Source of the DNA: Myxococcus guangdongensis
GTDB taxonomy: Bacteria; Myxococcota; Myxococcia; Myxococcales; Myxococcaceae
NCBI RefSeq assembly: GCF_024198255.1
Contig: NZ_JAJVKW010000017.1
Location: 1-64,000 of the forward strand
Direction of reading: 5' to 3'
Length of the DNA: 64,000 nt
Shown: piece after piece, positions 57,186-64,000 of the stretch
Numbering within the stretch: the first letter of the stretch is position 1
Layout of the letters: every line of letters begins with the position of its first letter
Notes under the pieces: generated by a model
What the model was told of the DNA's origin: nothing
Databases searched by the model: none
The model's input: the letters and a program-made list of their open reading frames with translations, nothing else
Translations under genes and position numbers: made by a program

Positions 57186-58322
57186 ATGAAGCCGCTCTTC
57201 CACGTGGCGCGAACGCCCGTTCATCTCCAGCCGCTCTTCTTCCTCACCGCGCTGGCGACGGGCTGGGATTTCGCAGCGGAGCCCGGTCGTCTGGCGATGT
57301 GGCTGCCGGTGGTCTTCGTGTCCGTGCTCCTCCATGAATTGGCCCATGCCTGGGCCCTGCGCCGCTTCGGCTCCCCGGCGAGCATCACCCTCCATGAGCT
57401 GGGCGGCACCACCCGGGGCTCGGACCGGCTCACACACCGTCAGTCCGCGTGGGTGAGCCTCGCGGGCCCCGCGGCGAGTCTCCTGGTGGGCGGGCTGGCG
57501 TGGGCGGCATCGAGCCCCGTCTCGCCCGGAGAGCAACCAGGCCTGGGCGCGGCGCTGCTCCAACAACTCCTGTGGGCGAACGCGGGCTGGGGGCTCTTCA
57601 ACCTGTTGCCCGTGCGTCCCCTGGATGGCGGTGACTTCGTCGCCTCGCTCGTGCGCCACCGCGCGGGCTATCGATACGAGCGGAGCCCGCAGGTCCTTGG
57701 CGTCCTCACCGCCGTGGCGTTGGTGGTGGGCGCCGTCGTCACGCGAACTGTCTGGATGGGCGTGCTCGCCCTGATGCTGGGGTTCACCAACGGACGGAGG
57801 CTGCTCCAGCGTCAGCGCGAGGCACGCCTGAAGCCCATCACCCCACCGCGCCGTCCCCTCGCGCGCGAAGGCTCGACCGAGGGCGCCATCCCGCTCGACG
57901 CGCTGCTGGGCCACAAGCCCGCCATCGCCGAGACACCTTCCACCACCGAGCCGGGCCTCGAGCGCGCGCGGTCCTCCTCGCGATGGGCGACGAGCGACGA
58001 GGACGTCCCCCACGACGTGGGCAGCGTGGGCCAGCTCCTGCTCGACAGCGGCATGGCGGACCTCGCGGTGCGGCCCCTCCAGGAGTCCTTCACCCGAGAG
58101 CCCTCGTCGCGAGCGGCCCATGCGCTGGTCCTCGCCTTGTTGGAGACCGGACGCACCCCGGAGCTGGAGGCGCTGCTCACGGGCCCTCAGTCCCCCCTGC
58201 TCTCCGAGGACACGCTGGCCGCCGTCGACGCGCGGGCCCACGCCCTGGGCAACACCGCGCTAACGGACCGCGTCACGGCCCTGCGACGTGTCCGGGCTCC
58301 TAAGTCGGATGAGCGAGGCTGA
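57186..58322 (+). CDS. M50-family (site-2) membrane metalloprotease
   Basis: A 378-residue inner-membrane protease. The zinc site VLLHELAHAW is at 48-57 within a membrane helix, and NLLPVRPLDGGDF near 139-151 supplies the third ligand Asp. SLAGPAASLLVGG is the central span. After about residue 210 comes a soluble C-terminal region with a Ser/Thr/Pro linker and a helical TPR-like end (SVGQLLLDSGMADLAVRPLQESF, AAHALVLALLETGRTPELEALL). Such proteases cut membrane-bound substrates, including anti-sigma factors. Start ATG 57186, not an upstream codon at 57126. It is divergent from the SpoIIE-type phosphatase gene. Confidence 0.9.
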   Translation: MKPLFHVARTPVHLQPLFFLTALATGWDFAAEPGRLAMWLPVVFVSVLLHELAHAWALRRFGSPASITLHELGGTTRGSDRLTHRQSAWVSLAGPAASLLVGGLAWAASSPVSPGEQPGLGAALLQQLLWANAGWGLFNLLPVRPLDGGDFVASLVRHRAGYRYERSPQVLGVLTAVALVVGAVVTRTVWMGVLALMLGFTNGRRLLQRQREARLKPITPPRRPLAREGSTEGAIPLDALLGHKPAIAETPSTTEPGLERARSSSRWATSDEDVPHDVGSVGQLLLDSGMADLAVRPLQESFTREPSSRAAHALVLALLETGRTPELEALLTGPQSPLLSEDTLAAVDARAHALGNTALTDRVTALRRVRAPKSDERG

Positions 58323-58444
58323 TTGCCGCGCCGCGCCACCGGGCCCGGCCGGGTGGTGGGAAGCCGACGTGGCATCTCTCGCTTGAGAAATGGGGGCGCA
58401 TCCGGGTTATAGGGGCGTCCCCTCCAGATAGAGGAAGCCCGCGC

Positions 58445-59452
58445 GTGTCTCGACCCCGACTCATCAAAGAATCGTCCGCGCCGCTCCAGCTGGACAAGGA
58501 GCTGCTGGTCCGCATCCACGACCTCATGGTCAAAACGCGCGTCCTCGAGGAGCGCCTCATCCAGATGTACAAGCAGGGCCATGGGTACTTCTGGATTGGC
58601 GGTCCCGGCGAGGAGGCGTTCAACGTCCCGCTCGGCCTGCTGATGAAGAAGGGCCAGGGCCCCGAGTACGACTACCTCCACGCCCACTACCGTCAGTCCG
58701 GCACCCTGCTGGCGCTGGGCGAGGAGCCCATCGGCGCCCTGCGGCAGATGAAGAACACGGCGTCGGACCCGTACTCCGGCGGCCGCAACTTCGCGGGCCA
58801 CTTCTCGCTGCGCAAGTACAACGTGGCCCCCGTCAGCTCGCCCATCGAGGTGCAGTACTCCATCGCTCCGGGCACCGCCATGGTGCAGAAGCGCGTGGGC
58901 GGCGAGGGCATCACCATCGTCACCGGCGGCGACGCCGGCACGGCCGAGGGTGATTTCGCCTCCTGCCTGGTGTGGAGCAGCCGCCCCGCCAACCCGCTGC
59001 CCATCCTCATCATCGTCACCAACAACAAGTGGGGCATCTCCACGTCGGCCGAAGGTCAGCACGGCGAGCCCCGCGTGAGCGAGCGTGGCAAGGCGTTCAA
59101 CATCCGCTCGAAGACCATCAACGGCAATGACCCCGTGGAGGCCTACCAGGAGCTGAAGGAGGCCATGGAGTACGTGCGCAAGGAGCGCAAGCCCTTCCTC
59201 CTGGAGGCGAACGTGTCGCGCCTGTACGGGCACTCGTCCGCGTCCGGCGCGAACTACGTGTCCGAAGAGGAGGACTGCCTGAAGAACTTCGAGGCGCGCC
59301 TGGAGCAGGACGGCGTGCTGACGCGCCAGCAGATGGACGAGCTGCGCAACCGCTACACCGAGGACATGGCCGCCGCCGCCCGCATCGCCCGGGACGAGCC
59401 GCTGCCGGCCCCCGAGACCATCTGGAAGCACATCTTCGCGGAGGACAAGTAA
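58445..59452 (+). CDS. 2-oxoacid dehydrogenase E1 component, alpha subunit
   Basis: A 335-residue thiamine-diphosphate subunit of a pyruvate or branched-chain 2-oxoacid dehydrogenase complex, which decarboxylates the oxoacid and passes the acyl group to E2. The thiamine motif begins GGDAGTAEGDF at 161-171 and ends with NN at 193-194. HAHYRQSGTLLALG and GGRNFAGHFS are active-site loops near 79-120. The start is GTG at 58445. The beta subunit follows after three bases. The sequence and split arrangement suggest the branched-chain type, which in myxobacteria feeds iso-fatty acids and developmental signalling, but E2 and E3 genes are not in the window. Confidence 0.93.
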   Translation: MSRPRLIKESSAPLQLDKELLVRIHDLMVKTRVLEERLIQMYKQGHGYFWIGGPGEEAFNVPLGLLMKKGQGPEYDYLHAHYRQSGTLLALGEEPIGALRQMKNTASDPYSGGRNFAGHFSLRKYNVAPVSSPIEVQYSIAPGTAMVQKRVGGEGITIVTGGDAGTAEGDFASCLVWSSRPANPLPILIIVTNNKWGISTSAEGQHGEPRVSERGKAFNIRSKTINGNDPVEAYQELKEAMEYVRKERKPFLLEANVSRLYGHSSASGANYVSEEEDCLKNFEARLEQDGVLTRQQMDELRNRYTEDMAAAARIARDEPLPAPETIWKHIFAEDK

Positions 59453-59455
59453 CCC

Positions 59456-60514
59456 ATGGCCAACATGGCACAGGCCATTCGCATGGCCCTCCACTACGCC
59501 GAGGAGAACCTCGGTGTGACGGACATCTTCGGCGAGGACGTCGGCGCCCCGCTGGGCGGCGTCTTCACCTGCACGCAGGGCCTGAAGACGACGTGGAACT
59601 CCCCCCTGGACGAGCGCGGCATCATCGGCGCGGCCATGGGCATCGCGATGGGCGGCGGCCGCCCCGTCGCCGAAATCCAGTTCTGCGACTACGTCTACAA
59701 CACCATCGACCTGCTGAAGCTGGCGGGCAACACCTGCTGGTCCAGCAACGGTGACTGGAACCTGCCCATGGTGGTGCGCACGCCGGTGGGCAGCGGCATC
59801 CGCGGGTCCATCTACCACTCGCACTCCTTCGACGCGACGATGACCCACATCGCCGGGTGGAAGGTGGTGATGCCCTCCACGCCGCTGGACGCGTACGGCC
59901 TGCTCATCTCCGCGTGCAAGGAGCAGAACCCGGTCATGTTCCTGGAGCCCAAGGCGCTGCTCCGCGTCAAGGGCGAGGAGCGCATCCCCGGCGAGCCGGA
60001 CGATGACCGCGCGCTGTCCAAGGCCATCGACGCGCCCCTGGGCGACCGCAGCCAGTGGAAGCCCGCGTGGCCGGAGGGGCTGGAGGCGTTCGCCATCCCC
60101 ATCGGCAAGGGCAAACTGGTGCGCGAGGGCTCGCAGCTCACCGTGGTCAGCTACGGCCGCACCCTGCCCTTGTGTGCCCGCGCCGCCGCGCTGCTCGCCG
60201 ACGAGGGCATCAGCGTGGAGGTCATCGACCTGCGCTCGCTGTGGCCCTACGACTGGGAGATGATCAAGGCCTCCGTCCAGAAGACGGGCCGCGTGCTCTT
60301 CGTCAACGAGGACACCGAGGTCACCAACTTCGGCGAGCACCTGGTGCGACGCACGGTGGAAGAGCTCTTCTACTCGCTGCTCGCGCCGCCCCGCCTGCTG
60401 GCGGGCAAGTTCATCCCCGGCATCGGCCTGGCCGACACGCTGGAGATGGCCTCCGTGCCCCAGCAGAACGACATCACCGACGCGTTGCGCTCGCTCGCCG
60501 GCGAGCAGCCCTAG
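59456..60514 (+). CDS. 2-oxoacid dehydrogenase E1 component, beta subunit
   Basis: A 352-residue partner of the alpha subunit, making the alpha2-beta2 E1 heterotetramer in the cytosol. Typical blocks are MAQAIRMALHYAEENLGVTDIFGEDVG, GGVFTCTQGL, ERGIIGAAMGIAMGGGRPVAEIQFCDYVYNTIDLL, MVVRTPVGSGIRGSIYHSHS, VVMPSTPLDAYGLL, the transketolase C-terminal YGRTLPLCARAAALLADEGISVEVIDLRSLWPYDWEMI and VNEDTEVTNFGEHLVRRT. Length is slightly over the 325-residue norm. The ATG is three bases after the alpha stop, so translation is coupled. A strong terminator stands 50 bases downstream, closing a two-gene operon. Confidence 0.95.
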   Translation: MANMAQAIRMALHYAEENLGVTDIFGEDVGAPLGGVFTCTQGLKTTWNSPLDERGIIGAAMGIAMGGGRPVAEIQFCDYVYNTIDLLKLAGNTCWSSNGDWNLPMVVRTPVGSGIRGSIYHSHSFDATMTHIAGWKVVMPSTPLDAYGLLISACKEQNPVMFLEPKALLRVKGEERIPGEPDDDRALSKAIDAPLGDRSQWKPAWPEGLEAFAIPIGKGKLVREGSQLTVVSYGRTLPLCARAAALLADEGISVEVIDLRSLWPYDWEMIKASVQKTGRVLFVNEDTEVTNFGEHLVRRTVEELFYSLLAPPRLLAGKFIPGIGLADTLEMASVPQQNDITDALRSLAGEQP

Positions 60515-60564
60515 GCGTCGTACCCAGTGCCCCCGTGTGGGCCGTCCGCCCACGGAAAAGTCCC

Positions 60565-60603
60565 GGGCCGCCGTTCCTCTTTGGAGGAGCGGCGGCCCTT
60601 TCG
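60565..60603 (+). terminator. Rho-independent terminator of the E1 operon
   Basis: A 15-pair stem, GGGCCGCCGTTCCTC with GAGGAGCGGCGGCCC (one G-U pair), a TTTG loop, then TTTCGTT. It is the best terminator in the window and lies 50 bases after the E1 beta stop. Confidence 0.9.
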
Positions 60604-60620
60604 TTAGACTGCCAACTGCC

Positions 60621-61115
60621 TTGTCACAGCCAATCGTCCGGACCGTCAGCCCCGCGGGCGCAGAAGCCCCCGCCTTCCGCATCCGCCGAGCCCGTCGCGG
60701 CGACGCCGAGGCCATGGCCTTGTTGCTTCGCGAGCTGGGCTACCCCCAGGGAACCGACCAGCAGACGGTCCACTGGGTGGTGAGCCATCCGGAGATTGAA
60801 ATCTTCGTGGCCGGCGACCCGCAGGACAAACCCGTGGGCATGCTCTCCTTCTCCCACCGGCCCCAGCTGCGGCTGCGCGGGCGCGTGGGCACCATCGACG
60901 AGCTGGTGGTGACGGAGTCGTGGCGCCGCCGGGGCGTGGGCCGCGCGCTCATCAAGCAGATTCTGGAGCGTTGCAAGGTGCTCAGCGCGCGCCAGCTCCA
61001 GCTCGTCTCGCCCATCACCACCACGCCGGAGGTGCGCAGCTTCTATACGGCGTGCGGCTTCTCCGAGGTCGACGCGGGCGTGTTCCGCCACCTGGAGACG
61101 GAGAAGGGCCGCTGA
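60621..61115 (+). CDS. GNAT-family N-acetyltransferase
   Basis: About 164 residues with a GNAT fold, moving an acetyl group from acetyl-CoA to an amine. It has FRIRRARRGDAEAMALLLRELGY at the start, VGMLSFSHRPQLR, VGTIDELVVTESWRRRGVGRALIKQIL with the acyl-CoA loop RRRGVG, and SFYTACGFSEV near the end. The start is uncertain: TTG 60621 lies just past the terminator and lacks a ribosome-binding site, while starts further upstream fall in or before the terminator. The gene therefore needs its own promoter inside or after the hairpin. The acceptor is unknown. It is convergent with the PilZ gene. Confidence 0.88.
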   Translation: MSQPIVRTVSPAGAEAPAFRIRRARRGDAEAMALLLRELGYPQGTDQQTVHWVVSHPEIEIFVAGDPQDKPVGMLSFSHRPQLRLRGRVGTIDELVVTESWRRRGVGRALIKQILERCKVLSARQLQLVSPITTTPEVRSFYTACGFSEVDAGVFRHLETEKGR

Positions 61116-61129
61116 CGTCCGGCCCATCC

Positions 61130-61158
61130 CTCGCGCCCCGGTTCTCTCCGGGGCCGAG
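61130..61158. terminator. Hairpin between convergent genes
   Basis: GCCCCGG/CCGGGGC around TTCTCT, extended by CTCG/CGAG with one bulged C. It sits in the 56-base gap between the GNAT and PilZ stops and can serve both directions. Confidence 0.6.
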
Positions 61159-61171
61159 GGCCACGGTGACG

Positions 61172-61540
61172 TCAGCGCTTGATGCGCTCCACCACGTTGT
61201 GCAGCCGGACGCGGTCGTCGTCACTGACGTCCGTGAAGCGCACGCCGATGGCCTCCTGCTCGTCACGCACCCACGCGATGACGCCGGTGAGGTCGAACTG
61301 CTCGCCCGCGATGTCCATGGACAGCCGCACCTGGGCGCCCACGTCGTAGGCCTTGCGCGTGCGCAGGCACAGGCCGCCCGCGGACACGTTGATGGAGAAG
61401 ACGCGCAGCGCCCTGGCCGCGTCCTCCGCCTGGGTGAAACGAACCGCGAACTTGGCGGCGACGCGCTCGTCCGTGCGCCGGTTCGCGTACGCGGCTGGAT
61501 CTCCCGATGACATCTCTGCTTCCGCCGCCTTGCTAGTCAT
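61172..61540 (-). CDS. PilZ-domain protein, candidate cyclic-di-GMP receptor
   Basis: About 122 residues forming a single PilZ domain with a short N-terminal extension. The c-di-GMP-binding RxxxR-type region is NRRTDERVAAKFAVRF near 20-35, and the (D/N)xSxxG motif is INVSAGGLCLR near 50-60. The rest is the beta-barrel (GAQVRLSMDIAGEQFDLTGVIAWVRDE, IGVRFTDVSDDDR). The RxxxR is present as R-x-x-E-R, close to the consensus, so binding is plausible but unproven. Similar small PilZ paralogues are frequent in myxobacteria and linked to motility and polysaccharide control. Start ATG 61540, with GTG 61546 as alternative. Confidence 0.9.
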   Translation of the reverse strand: MTSKAAEAEMSSGDPAAYANRRTDERVAAKFAVRFTQAEDAARALRVFSINVSAGGLCLRTRKAYDVGAQVRLSMDIAGEQFDLTGVIAWVRDEQEAIGVRFTDVSDDDRVRLHNVVERIKR

Positions 61541-61740
61541 GTGCACCCGCTACCCCCAGCCGTCCGCCGCTGGCGACCTAATGCCTTCCCGAGGACCGAC
61601 GGGATACTGACGCGCCGAGCCACCCCTTGGGCATCGGTCATCCAGCAAGTGTCCGCTGCTTTCCAGGCTCGATTCAAGAGGGCCCCCACGAATGGGCGCC
61701 ATCAGGTAAGTCCTCACACAGTTCGATTCGGGAGTTCGGG

Positions 61741-62607
61741 ATGCGTGCGTGGCTCGCGGTGTTGACGGGGACCCTCTTCCTGGCGCTCGTCACGCCTGGG
61801 TGTGATGACGACGACAAACAGCCAGGCCCCGGCGCGGGCGACTCCGGGGTGCCCGGAGACCCGGACGGAGGAGGCGGCGCGGGCGATGGCGGCGTGAGTC
61901 CCGACTTCGCGTGCAACGTCGCAAGACAGGAAGGCTGCGGAACTGGCCAGAGCTGTCACTTCGCGGACCTGTCGGGAGGCAAGACGGGCAGCCGGTGTTT
62001 CGCGGCGGCGTGTGACGTGGTGCTGCAGAACTGCGCGCAGGGGCAGCGCTGCACGTACGTGAGCACGGGCACGGTGACGGAGCGGCGCTGCGTGGAGGCG
62101 GGCACCGTCACCGAGGGCGGGCGTTGCACGCTGTCCCCCACGGACGGCGGGCCGGAGTTCGACACGTGCGCGGCGGGCCTGTTCTGCAAGGACGAGCGAC
62201 AGGGCGACGGCGGCGTGGGCTTCTTCTGCCGGAGGCTGTGCCACACCAGCAGCCAGTGCGCGAACGCGGGCGAGTGCAACACGGTGCTGCGGCTGGCTGG
62301 CACGTCGGAGCTGCCGCTGTTGTGCGGACCGCGCTCGCAGCCGTGTGACCCGTTCGCGCAGGGCTGCACGGCGCCGTTGAGCTGCTACCCGTCGTCGACG
62401 GGCCCGGTGTGCGCGGGCAGTGGGACTCGCGCGACGGGTGAGGCGTGCGACTTCAGCAACCAGTGCGCGCCGGGGAGCGCCTGTGTGAACACGGGGCAAG
62501 GGCTCAACTGCCGGCCCCTGTGCAAGCCCTCCAGCTCGCCCGCATGCACCACCGGGACATGCCGTCCACTGAATGACAATCCTGGTGTGGGAGCCTGCAT
62601 CCCATGA
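61741..62607 (+). CDS. Cys-rich outer-surface lipoprotein
   Basis: A 288-residue lipoprotein. The signal MRAWLAVLTGTLFLALVTPGC ends in a lipobox, followed by DDDDKQPGPG, an acidic start that favours outer-membrane sorting, and a Gly/Asp linker. The mature part contains some 20 Cys in repeated CxxGxxC-like units (CGTGQSCHF, CAQGQRCTY, GLFCKDERQ, SQCANAGECN, GSACVNTGQGLNC), typical of the Cys-rich repeats of myxobacterial and myxozoan-style surface proteins. Ligand unknown. Start ATG 61741 after TTCGGGAGTTCGGG. A 10-pair inverted repeat follows the stop. Confidence 0.85.
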   Translation: MRAWLAVLTGTLFLALVTPGCDDDDKQPGPGAGDSGVPGDPDGGGGAGDGGVSPDFACNVARQEGCGTGQSCHFADLSGGKTGSRCFAAACDVVLQNCAQGQRCTYVSTGTVTERRCVEAGTVTEGGRCTLSPTDGGPEFDTCAAGLFCKDERQGDGGVGFFCRRLCHTSSQCANAGECNTVLRLAGTSELPLLCGPRSQPCDPFAQGCTAPLSCYPSSTGPVCAGSGTRATGEACDFSNQCAPGSACVNTGQGLNCRPLCKPSSSPACTTGTCRPLNDNPGVGACIP

Positions 62608-62615
62608 AGCCGGAG

Positions 62616-62649
62616 ACCCACGTGGGGCAACTTCTGTCGCCACGTGGGT
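62616..62649 (+). terminator. Perfect inverted repeat after the lipoprotein gene
   Basis: ACCCACGTGG and CCACGTGGGT, 10 perfect pairs around a 14-base loop, starting eight bases after the stop. There is no T tract, so it is either a terminator or an operator for the next gene 170 bases on. Confidence 0.4.
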
Positions 62650-62821
62650 GAGCCTCGGACTCGTGCAAGGCCGGCGGGTTCGCGTGACAGGGAAAGAGGT
62701 GTCTCCATCTCGCCCGGAGACCAAGGGGGCGTGCGCCGCGAGCCTCGGGACTTGCGCGCATGTTCGGTGGTCGTCGCGGGAATGAGCGGTGTACATCGTG
62801 CGTCGTCGGGAGGGAGCGACG

Positions 62822-64000
62822 ATGCGAATGTGGCGGACGTGGCTCGGTGTCCTCGCGTGCGTGGGTGGCGCGCAGTTGGCGTGCTCTCCCAGCACCGCCG
62901 AGGACCCGTTGCCGGAAGAGCCTTCTCAAGAGCAGGGTGAGTCCACGAACGCGCCTGACGCCTCCGTGGATGTGGCGCCGCCATTGGTGCTCAACGACGA
63001 CGGGCACGTGAGCTCGCCGCCGCCGCCCGCGCAGCAGCCGCCCTTACCGAGCATCGGCTTCCAGCCGGGGTTCCACCAGGCGCTGCGCTGGTCCCATTAC
63101 GTGGGCGGTGTCACCACGTTCCGCCTGCGCGTGCCGGTGGCGCGCGCCGGAGAGCGGCTCCAGGTGACGTTCCGCGCGGGCGACGGCAACCTCACGCTCC
63201 AGCGCGCCACGGTGGCGAAGGCGGGCGTGGATGGCTCGCTGGTGTCCGCGCCGGTGGCCTTGAGCTTCGAGGGCAAGCCGGGCTTCAACGTCGGCGCGCG
63301 CGCGCTGGTGACGTCGGACCCGGTGGTGTTCCCCGTGGGCTTCCGCGAGGACGTGGCCATCACCTTCGAGGTGCGCGGGGCGCTGGCCGCCAGCGCCATC
63401 AACGCCTTCCCCGGCAGCTTCGCGCGAGCGGGCACGCATGCGCTGGCGACGGGCGCCATCGGCGGAGAGCCCTTCGAGCGCTCCGTGGGCGTGGCCACCG
63501 TGGCCGTCGAGGGCCCCACGGGCCGCGCCTTCATCGCGCTGGGTGACAGCATCACCGAGGGCTACGTCGACTTGCGCAACGACACGCGCAACGCGTGGCC
63601 GGCGCTGGTGGAGGCGCAGCTGGGTGTGCCCGTGGTCAACGCGGGCGTCAGCGGCCAGGGCTTCTACGACGCGCTGAGGCTGTTGTCCGACGAGGTGCTC
63701 GCGGTGAAGGGCGTCACCGACTGCCTGGTGCTGCTGGGCACGAACGACCTGGGCGACGCGGGCGCGGAGGAGCAGATGGAGACGCGGATGCTCCTGTTGG
63801 TGCAGCGGCTGGAGCCCTTCTGTCGCGTGTGGGTGAGCACGCTGTTGCCGAAGGAGAAGACGAACTACGGCGCCTATGACTACGTGAAGTCGCAGCGGCT
63901 GGGCTTCAACGCGTGGCTGCGCGGCGGCGGCACGAGCACGGACGTCATCGACCTGGAGTCGGTGATGCGGCAGACGAGCAACGTGCACCTCTACCTCGCC
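62822..64000 (+). CDS. SGNH/GDSL-family hydrolase lipoprotein, cut by window edge
   Basis: The first 393 residues of a lipoprotein hydrolase. A good ribosome-binding site (GGGAGGGAGCGACG) precedes ATG 62822. The signal peptide MRMWRTWLGVLACVGGAQLAC ends in a lipobox. A Pro-rich linker (about 25-80) and a beta-sandwich domain (about 85-225) come before the SGNH core with block I ALGDSITEG near 239 (nucleophile Ser), a block II Gly in VNAGVSGQGFYD, and block III LLGTNDLGD with Asn. The block V Asp-x-x-His lies past the edge. Domain order matches carbohydrate-esterase-type SGNH enzymes that deacylate polysaccharide or lipid esters. The gene probably continues for roughly 60 residues. Confidence 0.92.
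   Translation, partial: MRMWRTWLGVLACVGGAQLACSPSTAEDPLPEEPSQEQGESTNAPDASVDVAPPLVLNDDGHVSSPPPPAQQPPLPSIGFQPGFHQALRWSHYVGGVTTFRLRVPVARAGERLQVTFRAGDGNLTLQRATVAKAGVDGSLVSAPVALSFEGKPGFNVGARALVTSDPVVFPVGFREDVAITFEVRGALAASAINAFPGSFARAGTHALATGAIGGEPFERSVGVATVAVEGPTGRAFIALGDSITEGYVDLRNDTRNAWPALVEAQLGVPVVNAGVSGQGFYDALRLLSDEVLAVKGVTDCLVLLGTNDLGDAGAEEQMETRMLLLVQRLEPFCRVWVSTLLPKEKTNYGAYDYVKSQRLGFNAWLRGGGTSTDVIDLESVMRQTSNVHLYLA

Overview
The window looks like a chromosomal segment of a myxobacterium, probably Myxococcaceae (Myxococcus, Corallococcus or Pyxidicoccus type). The evidence is the very high GC content with strong third-position G/C bias, the density of Ser/Thr kinases and kinase hybrids, the many small Cys-rich lipoproteins, a short PilZ protein, and an NRPS gene. 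No tRNA gene, CRISPR array, insertion sequence or phage gene was recognised by eye.

Layout. 1-4.6 kb: end of a secondary-metabolite operon, an ornithine-cyclodeaminase-family gene overlapping an NRPS (C-A-PCP-C...) that runs off the left edge. 4.8-5.8 kb: a multi-pass membrane protein. 5.9-12.6 kb: a tightly overlapping jetA-jetB-jetC (Wadjet/MksFEB condensin) operon followed by eno, with no JetD/MksG nuclease. 12.8-16.05 kb: lipoprotein, sulfotransferase, a tiny membrane protein, an endonuclease/exonuclease/phosphatase lipoprotein and a YceI protein. 16.05-16.98 kb: a long gap with a structured segment that contains an 18-base stretch of the most conserved part of 23S rRNA. 17-30 kb: radical SAM protein, a soluble-adenylyl-cyclase-like protein, a LOG-family hydrolase, a Cys-rich small protein and a 1,894-residue Ser/Thr kinase/AAA/GAF/histidine kinase hybrid. 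30.2-32.3 kb: a degenerate patch with a broken gene and a less GC-biased secreted protein gene. 32.3-37.8 kb: BenE transporter, TPR protein, lipoprotein, glycine-oxidase-like flavoprotein and a small Gly/Ala-rich protein.

38-44.7 kb holds three genes joined by ATGA overlaps: two paralogous short LanB (lantibiotic dehydratase N-domain, PEARL-like) proteins flanking a protein I could not assign. No obvious precursor peptide lies beside them, so this is the best candidate for an undescribed system. 44.8-57 kb, all on the minus strand, encodes a signalling block: SpoIIE-type phosphatase, TPR protein, PhnD-like binding protein, TonB-dependent receptor, RsbW-like ATPase and a STAS-domain Ser/Thr kinase. 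This resembles a partner-switching pathway wired to an outer-membrane receptor. 57.2-64 kb, mostly plus strand: M50 protease, the two E1 subunits of a 2-oxoacid dehydrogenase with a strong terminator, a GNAT acetyltransferase, a PilZ protein, a Cys-rich lipoprotein and an SGNH hydrolase cut by the right edge.

All identifications come from reading motifs and families by eye. Start codons were chosen from ribosome-binding sites, overlaps and signal peptides, and some remain uncertain.
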